Shown here: one piece after another, positions 11,779-14,598 of the stretch
How positions within the stretch are numbered: the first letter of the stretch is position 1
How the letters are laid out: each line of letters opens with the position of its first letter
Origin: Syntrophaceae bacterium UBA6255
GTDB lineage: Bacteria; Desulfobacterota; Syntrophia; Syntrophales; Smithellaceae
Direction: 5' to 3'
Length of the DNA stretch: 14,598 nucleotides
Assembly (NCBI GenBank): GCA_002441205.1
Contig: DJVN01000145.1
Coordinates: 17,912 to 32,509, forward strand
The notes under the pieces: generated by a model
Told to the model about the DNA's origin: nothing
What the model saw: only the letters and a program-made list of their open reading frames with translations
Database searches by the model: none
Program-made: the position numbers and the translations under genes

Positions 11779-13287
11779 ATGAGAACAAAAGAAGAATACA
11801 TCAAAGGCCTGGCCAAAATGAAACGCAACATTTACTATGACGGCCGGTTAATCGACCGCACTGATGATTTACAGAAAGAAACTCTCGACGTCATGGGTGT
11901 TACGTTTGAAGAAGCCCTGAAACCCGAAAATCAGGAGCTCTGCACGGCCATTTCGCATCTGACCGGAGAACGCATCAACCGATTTAATCACATACATCAG
12001 AATAAACAGGATTTGCACAATAAACAGGACATGACCAGAATGCTCTGCCAGAAAGTCGGGGGATGCATTCAACGCTGCATGGGCATCGACGGCACCAACG
12101 CCATTTACAATGTCTCTTATGAAGCGGATAAAGCCAATAACGGGGCGACGCAATATCACGAGAACTTCAAGAAATGGCTTGTCCGTTTTCAGACGGATGA
12201 CCTTGTCGGCTGCTGCGCCCAGACCGATACCAAGGGCGATAGAATGCTGCGTCCTGCCGATCAGCCCAATCCTTCAGCCTATGTGCGCATCAAAGAAAGG
12301 CTCAAGGACGGCATTGTGGTCGAGGGCTGCAAATTACACATCTCGGAAGCTTCCGTGGCCGATGAAGTCCTGGTCGTCCCGACAAGAGCCCTGCGTCCGG
12401 AAGACAAAGACTACGCCGTGGCTTTTGCCGTCCCCGGTGACTGGGATGGTATGAAGCAGGTCGTCACGATTCATAATTTCCGCAAACGCGAACATTACAA
12501 GCGCGGATTTATGCCCGGTTATACCGATTCTTATCTGCTTTTCGAGGACTGTTTTATTCCCTGGGAAAGAGTTTTTCTGGCGGGCGAACATTTGATGGGA
12601 GGCGTCTGCGCTCTTCTTTTCGCCCTTTTCCACAGACATTCATACTCCGGCTGCAAACCGGCCATTGGCGATATTATCCTGGGAACGGCCGCCCTTACCG
12701 CCGAGGTTAATAACATTCAAAAAGAATCCCACGTCCGCGAGAAACTGGCTGAAATCATCATGACATCCGAATTGGGTTATGCCGCCGGGTATACGGCGTC
12801 GGATCTGGGCAAGCCGGAGCTCTATATTCCGGGCATGGGCTTTGTTCCTTTCGGACCCGGCTCGTATATTCCGCATTCGATTTACTGTAATGTCGGCCGG
12901 TGCCTTACCGGAGAGGCCGTTTACCGCGAGGCGGAAATTCTCTGTGATCTTGCCGGCGGCGTCGTTGCCACCTTCCCCCACGAAAACGATTTCAAAAATC
13001 CGGAAACGGGCGAACTGCTTCTGAAGTACACCAGGCGTAATCCCAAAATGCCGGTGGAAGACCAGGCCAATTTCTGGAGATACCTGGGCGATCAACTCTG
13101 CTCGGCCACCGGCGGCATCATGAATCTCGGCAACTACCACGGCGGCGGATCGCCGATTATGGAGCAAATCGCCATCACGACGCAATATGATATCGAGTCG
13201 AGAAAAAAACTGGTTAAGTATCTGGCCGGTATGAGCGGCGGAGACAGTGACGTATTGGCGAATAAAATAAGAGAGGGGAAAAAGTAA
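11779..13287 (+). CDS. 4-hydroxybutyryl-CoA dehydratase family paralogue with altered active site
   Basis: The 502-residue protein shares the AbfD/HpaB-like fold with the gene at 7732. All four predicted [4Fe-4S] ligands are kept: Cys96 and Cys100 (CIQRC), His285 and Cys292 (HRHSYSGC). Tyr289 and Lys293 are also kept. The positions equivalent to the catalytic residues differ. Thr190 aligns with KLHIS (Ile/Ser), Glu257 becomes Asp250 in GYTDSYLLFED, and the Glu455 motif TESMHGAGSP becomes LGNYHGGGSP with no glutamate. It also carries an insertion near 345-372 rich in Gly/Pro (GMGFVPFGPGSY). This suggests a FAD/Fe-S enzyme with another substrate or reaction and argues against a duplicate 4-hydroxybutyryl-CoA dehydratase. 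It is co-transcribed with tetR and an SDR. Alignments were made by eye. Confidence 0.85.
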   Translation: MRTKEEYIKGLAKMKRNIYYDGRLIDRTDDLQKETLDVMGVTFEEALKPENQELCTAISHLTGERINRFNHIHQNKQDLHNKQDMTRMLCQKVGGCIQRCMGIDGTNAIYNVSYEADKANNGATQYHENFKKWLVRFQTDDLVGCCAQTDTKGDRMLRPADQPNPSAYVRIKERLKDGIVVEGCKLHISEASVADEVLVVPTRALRPEDKDYAVAFAVPGDWDGMKQVVTIHNFRKREHYKRGFMPGYTDSYLLFEDCFIPWERVFLAGEHLMGGVCALLFALFHRHSYSGCKPAIGDIILGTAALTAEVNNIQKESHVREKLAEIIMTSELGYAAGYTASDLGKPELYIPGMGFVPFGPGSYIPHSIYCNVGRCLTGEAVYREAEILCDLAGGVVATFPHENDFKNPETGELLLKYTRRNPKMPVEDQANFWRYLGDQLCSATGGIMNLGNYHGGGSPIMEQIAITTQYDIESRKKLVKYLAGMSGGDSDVLANKIREGKK

Positions 13288-13327
13288 TGCACGCTCTGTT
13301 TTCTCTGGCAACAAATACAATAATGTA

Positions 13328-13384
13328 ATAAGGATTTTTTACCTCCTTATCCTCAATAAGGAGGGCATCATATTTTTTAAGGAG
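13328..13384 (+). promoter_or_regulatory. 5' leader with one anti-Shine-Dalgarno and three alternative partners
   Basis: ACCTCCTTAT (13341-13350) contains the same sequence as the 3' end of 16S rRNA. It can pair with ATAAGGA upstream (13328-13334), with ATAAGGAGG downstream (13356-13364, a perfect 9-bp stem with a 5-nt loop), or with TAAGGAG (13378-13384), the true ribosome binding site of the SDR. The pairings exclude one another. A T-run follows the strongest hairpin 8 nt later, so attenuation is also possible. Confidence 0.45.
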
Positions 13385-13391
13385 AAATAAA

Positions 13392-14192
13392 ATGTTCGAC
13401 ATATCCCGGTTTTCATTAAAAGATAAAGTTGCGGTGATTACCGGCGGCGGCCGCGGCATCGGTCAGGCCATCGCGTTCGCTTTTGCCAAAGCAGGAGCCA
13501 AAGTTGTGGTAACCAGCCGCAAAGCTCAGGATCTCGAAGCGACAGCCAACGAGATCAAAGCCTTCGGCGGCGAAGCTTATCCCCTGCCCGCTCATCTGGG
13601 CAAAACCGAAGAAATTAAAAAAATGATTGATGCCGTAATGGCCAAATACGGGCGCATTGATATTCTGGTCAACAACGCCGGCGCCAGTCCAGCGAAAGGT
13701 TCCGTCCTTGAATGCGACGAACGCCTCTGGGATAAGCTGATGGATGTCAACCTCAAAGGCGCGTATTTTATCAGCCAGGCGGCGGCCAACATCATGGTCA
13801 AGCAGGGCGGCGGCAAAATCATCAATATCGCCTCCATAGACGGCCACAACCCGGAACCGGGCCTGAGCATCTACGCCATTTCCAAGGCCGGAATCAGAAT
13901 GCTGACCAGAGCGTTTGCCAGCGAGCTTGTCCGCTACAATATTCAGGTCAACACCATCGCACCGGGACCGATCAGCACCAAGATGTTGAAATCCAATTGG
14001 GACTTTCTGCCGCCGGAGGACGCGCAAAAAGTAAAAGAATTGGTGGAAAAAGCTCTGCCCGCCGGCCGCATCGGCGATCCCGATGAAATTGCCGGCGCGG
14101 CGCTTTACCTGGCATCCGATGCTTCCAGTTACACCACCGGCGCGGAAATTGTGATTGACGGCGGCGTGCTGCTGGGCATTCATCCGTCCTGA
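13392..14192 (+). CDS. Short-chain dehydrogenase/reductase (SDR), classical type
   Basis: The 266-residue protein is a classical NAD(P)H-dependent SDR. The cofactor-binding TGGGRGIG is at residues 17-24, NNAG at 94-97, Asn120 in DVNLKGA, Ser148 in INIASIDG, and Tyr161 and Lys165 in YAISK, so the Asn-Ser-Tyr-Lys tetrad is complete. PGPIST (191-196) follows and a C-terminal IDGG is typical. A Ser-Arg after the second strand (VVVTSRKAQ) is compatible with NADP but does not settle it. The enzyme would oxidise or reduce a hydroxyacyl-CoA or related alcohol/ketone. It is 104 nt after the dehydratase paralogue, behind an unusual leader, and 14 nt before a cysteine hydrolase. The start ATG 13392 has AAGGAG at 13379-13384. 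The substrate cannot be read from sequence. Confidence 0.92.
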   Translation: MFDISRFSLKDKVAVITGGGRGIGQAIAFAFAKAGAKVVVTSRKAQDLEATANEIKAFGGEAYPLPAHLGKTEEIKKMIDAVMAKYGRIDILVNNAGASPAKGSVLECDERLWDKLMDVNLKGAYFISQAAANIMVKQGGGKIINIASIDGHNPEPGLSIYAISKAGIRMLTRAFASELVRYNIQVNTIAPGPISTKMLKSNWDFLPPEDAQKVKELVEKALPAGRIGDPDEIAGAALYLASDASSYTTGAEIVIDGGVLLGIHPS

Positions 14193-14206
14193 CAGGAGCA
14201 GATAAT

Positions 14207-14598
14207 ATGATCAGTCGAACGGCGGCAGTTCTCGTCATCATTGATATTCAGGGCAATCTGGCCCAGGCGATGTTTGACAAAGAAACGCTCTTCGCCAATA
14301 CCGTAAAATTAATCAAGGGCTTCAAAGCACTGAATCTTCCGGTGATTGTTACCGAACAAATCCCGCAGAAGCTGGGACATACACTGCCGCAGATCGCCGA
14401 CGAAATTGAAAGCTTTCATCCGATCGCCAAGGAAGCCTTCAGCTGCTGGGGTGAAAAAAATTTCCGGGAACACCTGGAAGCGCTGAGCCGCCGGCATATC
14501 GTGCTGCTGGGAATCGAAACGCATGTTTGCGTTTATCAGACCGTGCTGGAGTTAATCACTGAAGGCTATAGTGTTCACCTGGTGGCCGACGCAGTTTC
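14207..14598 (+). CDS. Isochorismatase-like cysteine hydrolase, 3' truncated by window end
   Basis: Translation from ATG 14207 (AGGAG upstream) gives 130 complete codons running off the window. The isochorismatase/nicotinamidase-type triad is present: Asp13 in VIIDIQGNL, Lys75 in IAKEAFSCW, and Cys108 in GIETHVCVYQ, with the usual order and spacing. The preceding Thr-Glu-Gln (residues 49-51) resembles YcaC-like members, which are hydrolases of unsettled substrate. It is the last visible gene of the TetR-controlled operon, 14 nt after the SDR, and probably hydrolyses an amide, imide or thioester-like bond of the pathway compound. The open frame shows no damage and the missing end is only the window limit. 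Exact function is unknown. Confidence 0.85.
   Translation, partial: MISRTAAVLVIIDIQGNLAQAMFDKETLFANTVKLIKGFKALNLPVIVTEQIPQKLGHTLPQIADEIESFHPIAKEAFSCWGEKNFREHLEALSRRHIVLLGIETHVCVYQTVLELITEGYSVHLVADAV

Noticed and set aside
12640..13320. 226-codon minus-strand open frame
   Set aside because: It is antisense to the well-supported dehydratase paralogue and reads as low-quality protein; it is a shadow.
13416..14183. 255-codon minus-strand open frame
   Set aside because: It mirrors the SDR gene codon for codon, with no ribosome binding site or recognisable motif.

Overview
The window looks like a piece of a bacterial chromosome from an anaerobic, acid-degrading lineage. My best guess is the former Deltaproteobacteria, Syntrophus/Smithella-like or sulfate-reducing relatives. 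The evidence is gene content: an ADP-forming acyl-CoA synthetase, two paralogues of the oxygen-sensitive [4Fe-4S]/FAD 4-hydroxybutyryl-CoA dehydratase family, a crotonase-type enoyl-CoA isomerase, a nitronate-monooxygenase-like flavoprotein, an SDR and a cysteine hydrolase. There is no rRNA, tRNA, CRISPR array or intact transposase. Taxonomy is inference only.

Region by region: 1-507 is the 3' end of an acyl-CoA synthetase (ADP-forming). 675-1723 is a compact accessory locus: a small ribbon-helix-helix-like protein on the minus strand, an AT-rich intergenic region with two near-consensus divergent sigma70 promoters around a 17-bp inverted repeat, and a plus-strand array of three homologous small-protein units. 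The first two units are fused in frame through a copied ribosome binding site. 1838-5144 holds a duplicated 2TM-domain protein, a stand-alone GMP-synthase-like ATP pyrophosphatase with a terminator, a small membrane protein, ssb, and a two-gene operon of unknown function. 5145-5720 has no intact gene; it holds a degenerate coding remnant and a dense series of short palindromes between convergent genes.

5721-9189 is a divergent catabolic locus. On the minus strand are a previously easy-to-miss small ORF, a delta3-delta2-enoyl-CoA-isomerase-like crotonase and a nitronate-monooxygenase-like flavoprotein; on the plus strand is a dehydratase paralogue with all known ligand and catalytic positions. 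9308-10446 is an AT-rich insert with a PD-(D/E)XK-like protein and a small membrane protein, followed by a small cysteine-motif protein. 10943-14598 is a TetR-controlled operon: TetR, a second dehydratase paralogue with altered catalytic positions, an SDR and an isochorismatase-type hydrolase cut by the window end.

How they may work together: the dehydratase/isomerase/flavoprotein set fits interconversion of hydroxyacyl-, enoyl- and vinylacetyl-type CoA thioesters, with the acyl-CoA synthetase linking acyl-CoA to ATP. The TetR operon probably handles a different substrate, because its dehydratase homologue keeps the cluster ligands but not the catalytic acid/base positions. The least explained parts are the RHH/tandem-small-protein locus, the hidden ORF before the isomerase, and a 5' leader before the SDR in which one anti-Shine-Dalgarno sequence can pair with three alternative partners.
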